Shown here: positions 11,815-23,642 of the stretch, one piece after another
Numbering within the stretch: position 1 is the stretch's first letter
Layout: every line of letters starts with the position of its first letter
NCBI GenBank assembly: GCA_002914845.1
Contig: JXTC01000003.1
Coordinates: 3,203,828-3,267,827 of the forward strand
Direction of reading: 5' to 3'
DNA: 64,000 nt
DNA from: Trema orientale
Lineage: Eukaryota > Streptophyta > Magnoliopsida > Rosales > Cannabaceae
Translations under genes and position numbers: made by a program
Notes under the pieces: model-generated
What the model was told of the DNA's origin: nothing
The model's database searches: none
The model's input: the letters and a program-made list of their open reading frames with translations, nothing else

Positions 11815-11954
11815 CTAGAAATTAAGCTATTGTAAATGTACATCTTAGTCCAGAAGCATAATCAAATGTAGCTTCAATACCAAAGAATATGAGAAGCATT
11901 TGAATTACAAAAAGGTTGGACCATTAGTCCTGAAAATGCTCAATAATTTTGAAA

Positions 11955-12162
11955 TATATATATATATTTTTTTTAATAAAGTGGGGCTTAACTAATGACC
12001 TCCACTTATTACAAATTAAAGAAAAATACCTAATACTACCCAATCCCCACCCCACCCCATTAGGGATAATTGGCTTTCACGCCTACCCCGGTGTGACTCG
12101 AACCTAGGACCGAGATCCTAAGTAGTGGATGCTCTTACCACTTGAGCTAACCCACTTCGTCA
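11955..12162 (-). mobile_element. tRNA-derived SINE in the 5' UTR intron of the kinase gene
   Basis: Read on the minus strand it begins gaagtgggttagctcaagtg (tRNA-like A box), has a B box ggttcgagtcac, and ends in a T/A-rich tail. A 15-bp direct repeat, tcaataattttgaaa, flanks it exactly at 11940-11954 and 12163-12177. It belongs to the same family as the SINE at 45397-45520. Its transcription, if any, would run the same way as the kinase gene. Confidence 0.88.
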
Positions 12163-13212
12163 TCAATAATTTTGAAACATGACCATAAGTCATAACAACC
12201 ACGAAGAAATCCCCTTTTTAGAATGTAATCACTTGAGCCTCTGATCTTATGCAAGACCAGAAAAAATAATTAGGGGAAATAAAAAGAAGCAGAGGAGGAG
12301 AGAGAAGAAGAAGCAATGCATACACTAGGGGGTGCTTGTATAAAAAGATCATAGTAAATAAGGAAAACATCAAATTAGCGTGATCAATTTAGAAACTTAC
12401 AGAAGTAGTAAGGCTCATTGGACCAGTTAGGCTCACATGTGATCTCATATTTTTCCCATTAAGAGAAACTAATTCTAGCAAGTTTAAATATGTAGCTTTT
12501 CAAAGGGTAGGATCAGTGTAGCAAAGTTAATTACTAGAAACTCCTTCAAAAGTAGCATTCATACGAAAGAAAAAAAATAAATAAATACCGCTGACGAAAG
12601 ACCCTATGTGATGAAGCAGCAATGTGAAACAGCATTTTCAATGTCACTTCTTGTCTAGAAGGAAGATGAAAAGTATGCAGGTTTTAATTAAACTTGACCC
12701 TACCTTAGAAAAGTATGAAGCAAGAAATGGAAACTAGAGAAGAACCAACTCGGTAAATAAAACGAAAAGCTTCTAATCTTGAAGAAAAAACAGACCAGAT
12801 GATCCATCTTATTCTCAGTTGAGGACATGGAAGATAGTATGGCTTGAAAGGGATCCACTAGGAAGAGCACAACATAGTATGAACATATTTCTAGAGCTTA
12901 GCAACCCAGATAAGCAGCTCAATTCGCTGATTTTGAAAACAAGCTAATTTGAAAGCTATATATAGCAGAAATTGAGCACCAACATCCTCAAAACAAGCCA
13001 CTAATCCTTCCTAATAAGGTAATTGGGAGTCTTTCTCCGTCATATTTTAACTAAATTCACATTTGAATACATACCAACATGTAATACTTACAGAAAATTG
13101 AACAAAACAAACAGCAAACAAAACCCAAAAGAACAAAGAATCCAAACCCCAGAAACGGGTTCTGTAAAAACTCCGAATAAAAGAGAAAAAGAAGAAGACC
13201 CAGATGAGAAAA

Positions 13213-13345
13213 TCACCTCAGATGCTCAGAAAAGAAGAAGAAGAAAGAGCCCCTTTGGCCGAGAAGAGAGAAACTTGGCAGATTTAGCAGTTGTTGAAAG
13301 GCGGCTGGATATGGGAAACAGGAAAGAGAAATGGGATCTTATTGT
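13213..13345 (-). other. Probable first, untranslated exon of the kinase gene
   Basis: On the minus strand a CT-rich leader (ttctctcttctcggccaaag) ends at ...gcatctgag followed by gtgatt, a plausible donor. Immediately upstream (13346-13430) lies a TATA-rich stretch with several tatata runs that could hold the core promoter. The transcription start is a guess; the exon is inferred from composition and the donor. Confidence 0.45.
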
Positions 13346-13904
13346 CAGTGAAGTGTGTGTGATATATATATTTGTATTGGAAAATATGACTATATAACTG
13401 TATATACACTTATTATATATATATACCATCAACAAAATTGCATTAGGCTTAGGCAACGCGTATGGATGATGTAGAGCCCGGTTTGAATGTTTCTCTCTCT
13501 TGACATCCGTACGAAATAGAGATGAGAATATAAGGATCGTGTTATTGACGAGCTTAGTCTGAGGAGAATTTGGGTTTGCTGCAGTTGAGCTTTGACATGG
13601 AATTTTATTTATTTTTTATGAAATTCCTCGACGCTGCTTCCCCACTTCCGCGCTTTCTTCTACCGGTCAACTTTGCCCGTTTCTTTCCCTTTTTATTATT
13701 ATTTTTTTATTTGCCCGATTTGGTTGACACCTTTTTTGCTTCTTAATTTCGTGTTCACATTTTCTTTTTCCTTTCTAAAAACATTCGCACACTTGTTTTT
13801 TCGGTTTTTTTTTTAAAAACATTACAAGTGTGTTGGATGGCGTAACTTTGAAATTCTGCATGGTCCATTGTTGGACAAATCTCCAACTTACACCTATAAT
13901 TTTT
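13346..13904. promoter_or_regulatory. Kinase gene promoter region
   Basis: It contains TATA-like runs near 13365-13430 in the orientation of the minus-strand gene, then mixed sequence to 13904. I see no strong known cold-response element that I would vouch for. Confidence 0.35.
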
Positions 13905-14290
13905 TTTGGGTAAATCACAAAAGAAAAAAAAAAAAAAAACTCTGAGGTTTTTGTATTTTGTAATTTAAATAACGAGGTTGGGACTTTACAAAATAATACT
14001 CTGAAATTAAGAATTTCTGAAAATTAATACCCTAAGTTTACTTTTTGAATAATTTTAACTGGTAAATGACAATAATATTCTCAAAATTAAGGAAAAAAAA
14101 TAAGGACTAATGTAGTTTTAGTGGATAATATTATTGTTTTTTCGTTATTAAAATTGGTCAAAAAATCAGTCAAGTGTATTAATTTTTAAAAATTCTTAAT
14201 TTCAAGGTATTATTTTGTGGAGTTCAAACTTCAGAATTTAAATTACATAATACTCAAACTTTAGAATAATTTTTTGCAGTTCACTCTAAA
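13905..14290. mobile_element. Inverted-repeat MITE
   Basis: A left arm (gtaatttaaataacgaggtt, then gaaattaagaatttctgaaa) is complemented by a right arm (taaaaattcttaatttcaag, then cagaatttaaattacataat). The arms exceed 100 bp and are imperfect. A clear target duplication was not found and the outer ends fade into A/T runs, so the borders are approximate. Confidence 0.5.
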
Positions 14291-14504
14291 TTTTTCGCAA
14301 GAAACCTCGATCACCAAGCTCTCTATGGTATTACAACACACACTTCACTTTGAAGTTTTTACCTCCCAGTTTTGCGTTTGTATAACACAAATTTTTTCTC
14401 TTCTTTTTTTATTTTCTTTATCTTTTAGTTGGATAAGAAAGACTCGAGCTCATGACTTTTTTTATTAAAAGGATGTATGTTTATCACTATGCATGTGACC
14501 ACTA

Positions 14505-15040
14505 GATGTGGCAAAATGGGCAGGCTGGGGCCCAAAACGGGCTCGGGAGAAAGGACAGGACAGTCCAGCCCAAAAATTTAAAAATTGAACACAATCCCAT
14601 GCCCAGAACGGGCTAATACAGGTCGACTCGTACCACCCCATTTTTGGCCCGCTTTAAAAAAATAAAAAAAGATTATTATATGTATAATTAGTTAAAAATA
14701 TTAGAAATTTAAAAAGAAAATTTATGAAAAAATAAATAATATATTATTTTTTTTTCCTATTGATAAAAATTTAAAAATAATTAAATAAGTTATAAGTATA
14801 TAAGTTGAATAGTTGATAAAAAAAAGTTTAAAACAAAAATCATAAGAAAATTATTTAAAATTAGATTGAAATTTGAAAGTGTGAAAAAAAGAATGAGAGA
14901 ATGTGTATTGGAAAAAAAAAAATTATTTAAATTTATTTAAAAATATTTTTTAAAAAATAAAAAAATTATTTTTGACAAGCCGAGATATATAGGCTCAGCC
15001 TGACCCTACCCCTAGGGCCAGGCTTGCCCCATTCTGTTCC
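14505..15040. repeat. Degenerate GC-ended repeat with AT-rich core
   Basis: The left end (tggcaaaatgggcaggctgg) and right end (ccaggcttgccccattctg) are roughly inverted, with an AT-rich core between. The left end resembles the left end of the hAT-like relic at 25095. I infer an old non-autonomous hAT-like element; the flanking duplication is not visible. Confidence 0.35.
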
Positions 15041-15054
15041 ATGTAAGAGATAAT

Positions 15055-15414
15055 GGCCCCGTTTGGTTCGCCTATTTGAATATGTGTATTTGAATGGAAA
15101 TTGTGGAATGGGTTATAATTGGAATGGAAGACATTTGAATGGAAAAAATAGTGGAATGGGTTATAATTAGAATGGGAGTATTGGAATGGACCATTCAAAA
15201 ACACCTCTCCCCCTCCATTCTCATCCAAGACACAAAACTCCATTCAAATAGTTGATGTGACTGATGAACCATTTGAATTGAAAAACTGAATTGTTGAAAC
15301 AAACACTCATTCCAAAAGACCATTTGAATGGAAAATTTAGAGTTATTGAAACAAACACCTATTCAAATAGATTTTCCATTCCAATGGAATGGAATGGGTG
15401 AACCAAACGGCACC
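15055..15414. mobile_element. MITE with ggcCCCGTTTGGTTC ends
   Basis: The left end ggccccgtttggttcgcc and right end gggtgaaccaaacggcacc are inverted, and aat flanks both sides (15052-15054 and 15415-15417), compatible with a 3-bp Harbinger-like duplication. The 360-bp body is built from repeated ttgaatgga and tccattc words forming further hairpins. Non-coding. Confidence 0.75.
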
Positions 15415-15417
15415 AAT

Positions 15418-17330
15418 AATTATGAAATGAAATATATGAAAAAATCATTTTATGATTTGATTTTGATTTGATCAATAACTCAAATGAAATATTATAAGGC
15501 TCGTTTTGGGATTTTTTTTTTCCCTTAATAACATTAGACTTCAACACTAGAAACGCAATATGGCTACCAATTAGACTAATCCTCCAATCACATTTGGGAC
15601 TGTTTTTAGGGTTATAACTTTAAAAGCTGTTAGTAAAAAATATGAGATGAAGATGTTTGGTCAATTTATGTTTTTAACTGAGTATATTTAAAGATCTATT
15701 ATATGACCACTATTATAAGTAGAATTTAATAAATATGGTTTTACAAAGTTGATTTTGATGCGATTATACAAATATTCTAAAATATCCCCAATTAATAAGT
15801 TGTATTTTAAAATGAGTCATTTATCCAATTTTTCTACAACGTTTAGTTTAAAAATATGAATAATAAACTTATTTCTCTTTCAATGCATTTTAAATAATAA
15901 GTTAATTTAGTTTTTAAGTATGATTGCTTCTTACATTATTTTTCACTTAGTTATTTTGAAAATATGCTTGTAAATGCATGTGAAAACATCTTCTTCTTTA
16001 TGAAAGCACAATATGTCACTTTTCATATAGTATATATAATTTATAATTTATTAAACACTTAAATACTGATTTTAAACAATATAATAATTTTTAATTTATT
16101 TTTCAAAATGCCTAGTTTTTTTAGCACAAGAAATGATTTCACCTTAAAATAGGAACCTTAGTTCCTTATTCACAGTGGGAGGCTCACCATAATGAATAAT
16201 TTAGAATTCCGTTATTCTAGATTTTTTTTTTTCATTTACTAATTATAAAGGTGTGATATGAATTCTATGAGCCAAATAAAAATATAAAATTAAAAATTCA
16301 TGATACTATATGAAAGAAATTAAAAATATGAAAGAAATTGAGGGGCCAGTAAAAAAAAAAAAAGAAAAAAGATATTTCACATTTAACTCATGGTCTTAAT
16401 GAAGTTATAGTCTCTTTTTGAATACGTACGTTTCTTGATTTTCTTTAAAACTTCTCTCATGACGTGAGAACAATTTAATCATACTTTGAATATGAAATTT
16501 CAAAAATTATAGATTATGATGATAATGATAATTGTAATATTAAGAGCCGTGCAATAAGTCAAAAAGTCAATTCTACAGCTTAATATATTCTCTTCTTTTC
16601 TTTTTTTTTTTTTCAAAGGTCAAGGTTACATCTTATTCTATGGGGCTTTGATTGTCAAATTAGGTGACCAATCGTGTGCATTATCAACAATATTGGAGAT
16701 TACCTTCTCCTACTACTTTTACTTTACGCTTTTATAATTCTAGTTAAACGCTTTTAGCCTTTCACTGTCCCCCATGAGATGAGACCATGACTACAGATTG
16801 CAATTATGTACGTGCCATTTACTTTGCCTAGTATAAGTGTATCTTTACTAGATGTGACATCTATATTCTAGTGTGACTTTGGGTCTGGGCTCATTCCAAC
16901 GTACCTAACATGGCAAGCAACAATATAAAACTGTGGAATTATGGTCCGGTGTGGAAGATAATGGTTATGAATATTTTTTGACAACAGATTTTTATAATGA
17001 GCACCGCTCCAAATTTTTTTTTAATCTATAAGTATTATTTTGTCAAATTAAAATAAAATATATTTTTTATCACGAAGTTAGAGTCCAACATAAGCCATGT
17101 GACTGAATGTCAATCTTTTATCTCTAAGAGTAGGCTCCACTATTTTAAAAAGATGTGCCCATTTTCCAGTGATAAGAAGACAATTGGATCATAAAATCAC
17201 GAGTCTATGATAAATAGCATTACTCAATTGAAGAGAGAGAACATTAAATAACATGTATTTATTATTATTATTATTTTTTCAACTACTCAAATCATGGTAG
17301 CCGTTAGATAATATGATCTAACGACTAAAA
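15418..17330. other. AT-rich spacer
   Basis: No gene, RNA or mobile element with defensible ends is visible. The stretch near 17250-17335 contains agccgttagataatatgatc, a word also found near 40600, suggesting an old shared repeat. Confidence 0.5.
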
Positions 17331-17337
17331 AAGAGAG

Positions 17338-17690
17338 CAATGCGTATCCATAAGAGCTCTAACCCCATTCAAGAATGTTCCGTAAAACTCTACGAGCAGG
17401 TCGCCACTACTGGGCGGTGGAGTGAGTCACCTGAACCCCATCTGAACAATTAGCAAGAATGACACCTTAGGGCCTGAGACAGAGGCATTGGGCTGACATG
17501 GGTCTCCATCACATTTAAGACTCCCAAAGGGAGCCACCTAGATTCCAACCCATGGGCTGGCAGGGGTCTCCTTCATATTTAAGACTCCTAAAGGGAACCA
17601 CCCATATTCGAACCCACGACCTCTAGTACCTAGAATAACAACGCTGCCACTATGCTACATGCTGAGTGGTGGATCCGAGCTAGCTAATGA
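17338..17690 (-). mobile_element. tRNA-derived SINE with an internal 64-bp duplication
   Basis: On the minus strand the head carries a tRNA-like A box (gtagcatagtggcagcg) and a B box (gtgggttcgaatatgg). A 64-bp unit holding the B-box region (gggctg...cacc) occurs at 17490-17553 and again at 17554-17617. The outermost copy keeps the B box best; in the inner one it has drifted (ggttggaatct). Ends are approximate because I could not find an intact target duplication. Confidence 0.6.
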
Positions 17691-18202
17691 ATCATTAAAT
17701 AAATATACATATGAGCACAATTAAGTTCGTTTAATTTCAATACCCTCTAGGATACTAGTAGAAATTGCTACACAGATAGTGATAATTGGAACTTCGTTAA
17801 GATTTCTAATAAATTGTGTCGTTTAATTTATAACTTTCTCTAGAAAATTATATGAGGAAAGGTATAATTTCCAGCCATTTGAAATCTTGGAGATATAAGT
17901 TTGTTATTTAGTATGATAACGAGCCTTTTTCTTTTTCTTTTTTTTTCGAGAGAGAAGTAAAATGGGGTGCTTTTTTCGATTGAAGTAATATAGGGTGCTT
18001 ACTTGGTAAATCCCTTCAAAAAGAGAGAGAAATGAAAATAATATGGCTGTTTTTTTTAAAAAGAAAAATAACAATGTGGTAGTAATTCATAATAAATGAG
18101 TTCAACCAAAATAAATATATAGTAACTCATAAATGAATCTTATCTAAAAACAGTTATAAGTGAAAACTAAAAATGAGTATAATAATAGAAAGATAGGATT
18201 TA
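17691..18202. other. AT-rich spacer
   Basis: No feature that I can support. Confidence 0.5.
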
Positions 18203-18713
18203 TGGCATAAATGGTCCCTGGCCATCCAACATGTGGCAATTTGGTCATCAAAAATTTGATTGTGACAATTAAATCTTTGAATTTTTTAATTTATAGTAAT
18301 TTAGTCTTTAAATTGTCTAAATTATAACTTATTGTTAAATTTATAACAAAAAACACACTTGAATAACACATTGTAATATCTGAAAGTGTATTTAAAAAGA
18401 ATAAACAAAAAGATTTGGAGAAAAAAAAAATGTATTTTTCACATTTTTTTTAGAACTCTTAGAGCTATAAATTTAAAGAAATTTTTTTTATGATTGCTTA
18501 TTTTTATGCTTAAAATTCTTAAATTATTTTTTAAATACACTTTTAGATCACATGCTCGTCACGTATGTTTTTTTATCAAAAATTTAGTATCAGGCTATAA
18601 TTTAGACAGTTGAGGGACCAAATTTCTACGAATAAGAAAATTTAAAGACTTAATTATTACAATTTTTGAGTCAAATTGACACATGTTGGATAATTCAGTG
18701 ACCATTTGTGCCA
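18203..18713. mobile_element. Foldback MITE, copy B, upstream of the heat-shock factor
   Basis: Ends tggcataaatggtc and gaccatttgtgcca are inverted, and TTA flanks both sides (18200-18202 and 18714-18716), as in Harbinger-type insertions. Inverted arms of roughly 200 bp surround a core shared with copy A at 1832-2340. It ends about 18 bp before a TATA-like box of the downstream gene. Confidence 0.85.
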
Positions 18714-18731
18714 TTAACCCAGAAAGAAAAG

Positions 18732-18738
18732 TATAAAG
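18732..18738 (+). promoter_or_regulatory. Candidate TATA box of the heat-shock factor gene
   Basis: The sequence tataaag lies 161 bp before the start codon and is followed after about 35-60 bp by a CT-rich leader (cttctgtctctctgtac). Position and context fit a core promoter. No transcript evidence is available. Confidence 0.5.
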
Positions 18739-18898
18739 CAACTTGGGTGTCGCTTGGGGAGAGAGCCCCTTCTTCTGTCTCTCTGTACTTTCCCCTCCTT
18801 CTGCCTAAAACCCTAAGCCCCTTTTCCTTCCCAAATCCCCATCTCTCTCCCGATTCGGGTCAAATTCAAGCTTCGCGTGACTCAGAATTTCTACTTGA

Positions 18899-21800
18899 AT
18901 GGCTGCAAGTCGTGAAACTTCGTCGATCAGCAACTCGGCCAACTCGGCGCCTCCGCCATTTTTGAGCAAAACCTATGACATGGTGGATGACCCGTCCACC
19001 GACTCAATCGTCTCGTGGAGTAGTCAAAACAACAGCTTTGTCGTCTGGGACGCACCACAGTTCGCGAGGGACCTCTTGCCCAAGTATTTCAAGCACAATA
19101 ACTTCTCAAGCTTCGTCAGGCAGTTGAATACTTATGTGGGTATCGCTTCTTTTTTCTCTTCTTGGATTCAGTTCTATTAGCGATTCGATTGTTGTTTTTC
19201 TTTTGGGTTTTTCCTGAAATCTTTGATCAATGGAGGTCGGTTGGGTTTTCCCATTTCTTTGGATCTTGGAACAGATAGAATTGGGGTTTATGAAAGAGGG
19301 TTTTGGCGGTTTAACTTTAAACTAGGATCTTATAATTTTAATTTTTGTTTCCGGAGAAGTTACAATTTGATGTTTTGACTATATTGTGATTGATTGTCTA
19401 GGATTAAGGCGATTGTGATTTGAGTTGAGATAACATAGCCGTGCTAAATAAGAAACATATATAGTAGCTTGTTGGTTTTCCTGTTCTTGTATCAGTTCTC
19501 TAGATAATATTTGTAGGTTTGCTGAAATTTGTCTCTTAATGGTGGCAGACAATTTGGCATTATCAAGCCAACAATTTGATCTTTTTTGCACATCTAACTG
19601 GGTTGAAACTTTTGCTTCTTGTTAAAGATATTTATCGTTGGAGGATGCGCTTTTATTTGACTTGATACAAATTTTTTATAATCAAGGTTGTCTCGACTCT
19701 TACAGATGACAGCTTCCAAGTAAGGATCCAGTTTTGGTAAATTTTCATTTCGATCATTATTTAAAAAATACCAAGACGCATTGTTGTGTTGCATGGGTGT
19801 CTACACCACAGTCCAGAGGTTTGTTTCTTTCCTCTTTTCTCACTTCACAAGAATTTGGTTGGTACTTTTCCTCCTTTGGTCAAGTGTTCCTATGAGTGAA
19901 GCACAAAACTTTGCATTTGACTTAGCAGACGAATTTTGTGAACTCAAGAATTAGTAGACCAAGTCCAACAAGCAATTTACTTTATCCAATTCAAGGTCAG
20001 GGATAGGAAAATTTTACCACTTTTTATCTATAAACCAAGCTGATAAGACTTCATTGCAATTCAAGAACTCTGCATATCTCACTGAAGCCTGGGATCTTGA
20101 ATTCATTGTTTACCTTAATAACTTTTTATTTGTTTATCTTTTTTCCTTGTGAAGTTTGTTATGGGAAAGGCTCTTAATGAAATAGTATACATTAAATATT
20201 GTTATGCTGACATGGTACGACAATATGTTTGGCTAGTTTTAGTATGAGCTTTCAATTTATAAGTTTTGTTATCCTTTTATTTTATTGTTTTCAATAATTG
20301 GGTAGCAGTATGAATCCAAGGCACAAAGTTAGTTGTATCCTTGAGCTTAATTATTCTCTCATTAGGTTTTTCTTGTTCTTTGCTCCTTAAAACGGAACTT
20401 TACTCTTTTCAAATTGTGGAGGATTTACATATACACACATATAAGAAACAAGAAATATTATTAGAACAAGAAAAGGTACATAGACAAGAAGTCCCATCAA
20501 GGGAAGAAAAAGACTAAACAGATCATTTTAAAACAAATGGTTGAGGATATTTGGTCATTAAATGGACTTTAAGGATCTCTTTACATTTATACACTGTATT
20601 GATGTAGATATAAAGCTCACTAGTTTTCCATTTCAAGTCCAATTTCTATTTATAGAAACCTAGTCGTTTACATGTGGTTGTAACTCTCTTTTTTATTTTA
20701 ATCTTGGTGAGCAATGAGCTTCTGAGATACTGTCCTGGAATTATTCTTTTAAGTATATTGTGATGTAATTCGACTCTAGAAATCACGCCTGTCGAATCCT
20801 ACACGCATAAAGTCAGACTAATTGAAAGGTCTTCCTTTCTTCATGAGAAACTTATAATAATTTTTGGCTGTGTTGGTATTAGTTGGAAGGTGTTGGTACC
20901 TCCTATCTCTTTGAGGATTATAATATTTTGGTGCTTCTATTTGTATCTTAAAGTTATATGAATGACTGCATCTGGGAAGTCTCCTTATTATCTTCTTAAT
21001 TGAATTTATACAAACAATTGAACTTGGATGTTCTGCGCTTTATTCTTGAGAATATTTTTACAGCTTTATCTGCAACTTTGAACTTGTATATAGGGGGTTG
21101 TACTTCTGGTAGTATTTGCACGTGTATCTCTGATTTGAGTTTATGTGAATTACTTGTGAGTTCTTCATTTTTCTCTTTTATTAGGAAGTGAGTGAAAATC
21201 AATTGATGTAAAGAATGCATTTAGGAGTTTCCTTTGTTATATTTTGATAGTATTATACTACTTTTGGGCCTTCATCTCTATGTTTGAATTTTCAGCATCT
21301 TCTTTTTAATTTTTTAACAGTGTTATAAGATACTGCATCTTTATCTGACTTAAAAATTACATGAATTTTATTTTAAAGAGGCTTTTCTCTTTGGGTGATT
21401 TTTCTTCTTTTTGAAAAGAGAATTGGATTAGTCTATTGTTAACTTACAATATATGCTGTTTGACTAGTTTAGCCGTCCATTCTTAGCATGTAGTTTGATT
21501 AACGTTTGAATATCATCTGGAGCTATAATATTCAAAAATAACTATGAGATACAATCCAGGTGTTTGAGACCATGCCAGGTATACTTTTTATGATCAGCTC
21601 CGCTGATATGTTGCTTATTGCTTCTTTATATTCCTATACCCTGCCTCAGCATGGATGCACTTGTGAAAAGTTTTGTATAATTGGCATGGTGTCATGGATG
21701 CTGAGACAAATGACTGCTGAGACGATTGCTATTATTTTTGTGTGACGCCTTGATGTAAAATTTTCGCGGGAGGTTTTCTAGTTTGGTATTCTTTTACTTA

Positions 21801-23642
21801 AGGAATAAAATAATGACCTGTTTTGGGTGTTGATCTCACTAAAATAATGAACTTTTTTGCACCAATCTTCAATAGTATCCAAAACCTTGTAATTAGCTTA
21901 TACTCAAATTCTATTAGAAGTTGTTAATGAACTGATTCTAGTGTTCCAAGCTAGAATATTGTTTCATAAGTTGTAATTAATGAACAAGCAAACTGCAAAT
22001 TAGAAGTTACAAAATGAAGAAGTATATTTTGTTCCATTACAAGTTTCCATACTTGTTACAAGTTGGTAAAGTACCGAAACTTTGATTTTGGTACCACGGA
22101 TAGACTTTACCACTGTTTATCCTCTCTGTTACTGTTGTTTGTTAATATCCGTGTTGGTTGTACTGCAAAGAGTTAAGTTTTACTTAAATAAAGGAAGTAC
22201 ACGATACAAGAAAAGTCCCTCTTTGATTCATTTGGCTGTTAGAGGTTGGAGATAGTGATGATTGTGGTCATAATGCTGTGCTGGTTGCAGGATCGGGGTT
22301 GTATAAGAGTTGGCAGTAAATTTATGAAAATTATGATAGTTTGTTTGCCTGAAGATGACAGTAAATCCTCTTTCCATTTCAGGGCTTTAAGAAGGTTGAC
22401 CCAGACCGATGGGAATTTGCTAACGAGGGATTTCTAAGAGGTCAAAAGCATATTTTGAAGAGTATTAGCAGGAGGAAATCAACTCATACACATCAACAAT
22501 CACAAGCTCCAAGCTCTCAGGCTGGAGCATGTGTGGAACTTGGAAATTTTGGGATGGAGGAGGAGGTTGAAAGACTTAAGCGGGACAAGAATGTTCTTAT
22601 GCAGGAACTTGTTAGGTTGAGGCAGCAGCAGCAAACTACAGATCACCAATTGCAAAATGTAGGTCAACGGGTGCAGGTGATGGAGCAGCGGCAGCAGCAA
22701 ATGATGTCATTTCTTGCAAAGGCTATGCATAGACCTGGCTTGTTAGCGCAGTTAGTACAGAAGCAAAATGAAAGTAACAGGCACATTACTGGAGGCAATA
22801 AGAAGAGGAGACTCCCAAGACAAGAAGAAGAAAATTCAGCTAGTGACCATTGGATTCATGCTCCTGATGGACAAATTGTGAAATATCAGCCTTCAATGAA
22901 TGAGGCAGCAAAAGCAATGCTTCGGCAGATTTTGAAGATGAACACATCTCCTAGGCGGGAACCCTCGATGAACAATCCTGATATTTTCCTGATTGACAAT
23001 GTTCCTTCTTCCAATGCATTGGATACTGGGAATATAGATACCTATAGTAGGATTTCTGAAGTTCCCTTTTCGGAGGTTCCACAAAATTTTGCACAACTGG
23101 ACCCTGGATTTCCAGTCAGTACTCCATCTAAGTCCGTTTCTGAAATCCGGTCTTCACATGATGTGGTTAGCAATTGTGTGGAGGTAGCTCGATTGTCAGA
23201 AGTTAATGTGCACAGTTATCAGGAGGACAAGGCTTTACCTGACTTCATTACATTGCTAGGAACTCAGCCGCAAAGCACTGAAGAACACTCTGATGTGAAC
23301 TCTGGAACTACTAATGCGGAAAGCCCAGATATGTCAGCTGCTTTAGATGGGACAATGCTTATAGAAACTGATGCGTTTTCTTCTGATTCTCGTGATGGGG
23401 AGATATTGTCGGATGGAGTTCCTAAGCTTCCGGGAATTAATGATTCTTTCTGGGAACAATTTTTTACAGGAAGCCCACTCTCTGGGGATATGGACGAAAT
23501 TAATACTAGTTCTGTGGATTGTGAAATGACGCAGGATCAGGACTTTCTAGTGGGGAAGGAGGATGGATGGGACCATACACGACACATGACTCATCTCACT
23601 GAAGGGATGGGGCTTTTGGCATCAGAATGCAGAAGGGGTTGA
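18899..23642 (+). CDS. Class A heat-shock transcription factor, HSFA1-like
   Basis: Two exons, 18899-19135 and 22383-23642, encode 498 aa. The intron splits the DNA-binding domain after NTY, the conserved plant HSF position; its donor reads gtgggt. The DNA-binding domain spans about 19-111 ([41 protein letters not shown]). The coiled-coil HR-A/B region is about 137-205 with the long class A spacing and a Gln-rich middle. A basic KKRR nuclear signal lies at 219-222. An AHA activation motif, [10 protein letters not shown], is at about 433-442, and a Leu-rich nuclear export-like end ([11 protein letters not shown]) closes the protein. This set is that of the HSFA1 group, master activators that bind heat-shock elements as trimers and are held inactive by HSP70/HSP90 until heat. 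The A1 subtype is inferred. The first ATG in good context after a CT-rich leader was taken as start. Confidence 0.93.
19136..22382 (+). other. Single 3.2-kb intron of the heat-shock factor gene
   Basis: This intron is long for the family, T-rich, and shows no intact mobile element or nested gene. A run near 20990-21200 and other short open frames have no protein-like composition. Confidence 0.8.

Noticed and set aside
11955-12162. Possible tRNA gene in the kinase 5' UTR intron
   Set aside because: The exact 15-bp flanking duplication and the T/A tail show that it is a SINE.
14505-15040. Certain hAT element with full borders
   Set aside because: The ends only roughly match and no 8-bp duplication is visible, so it is listed as a repeat of low confidence.
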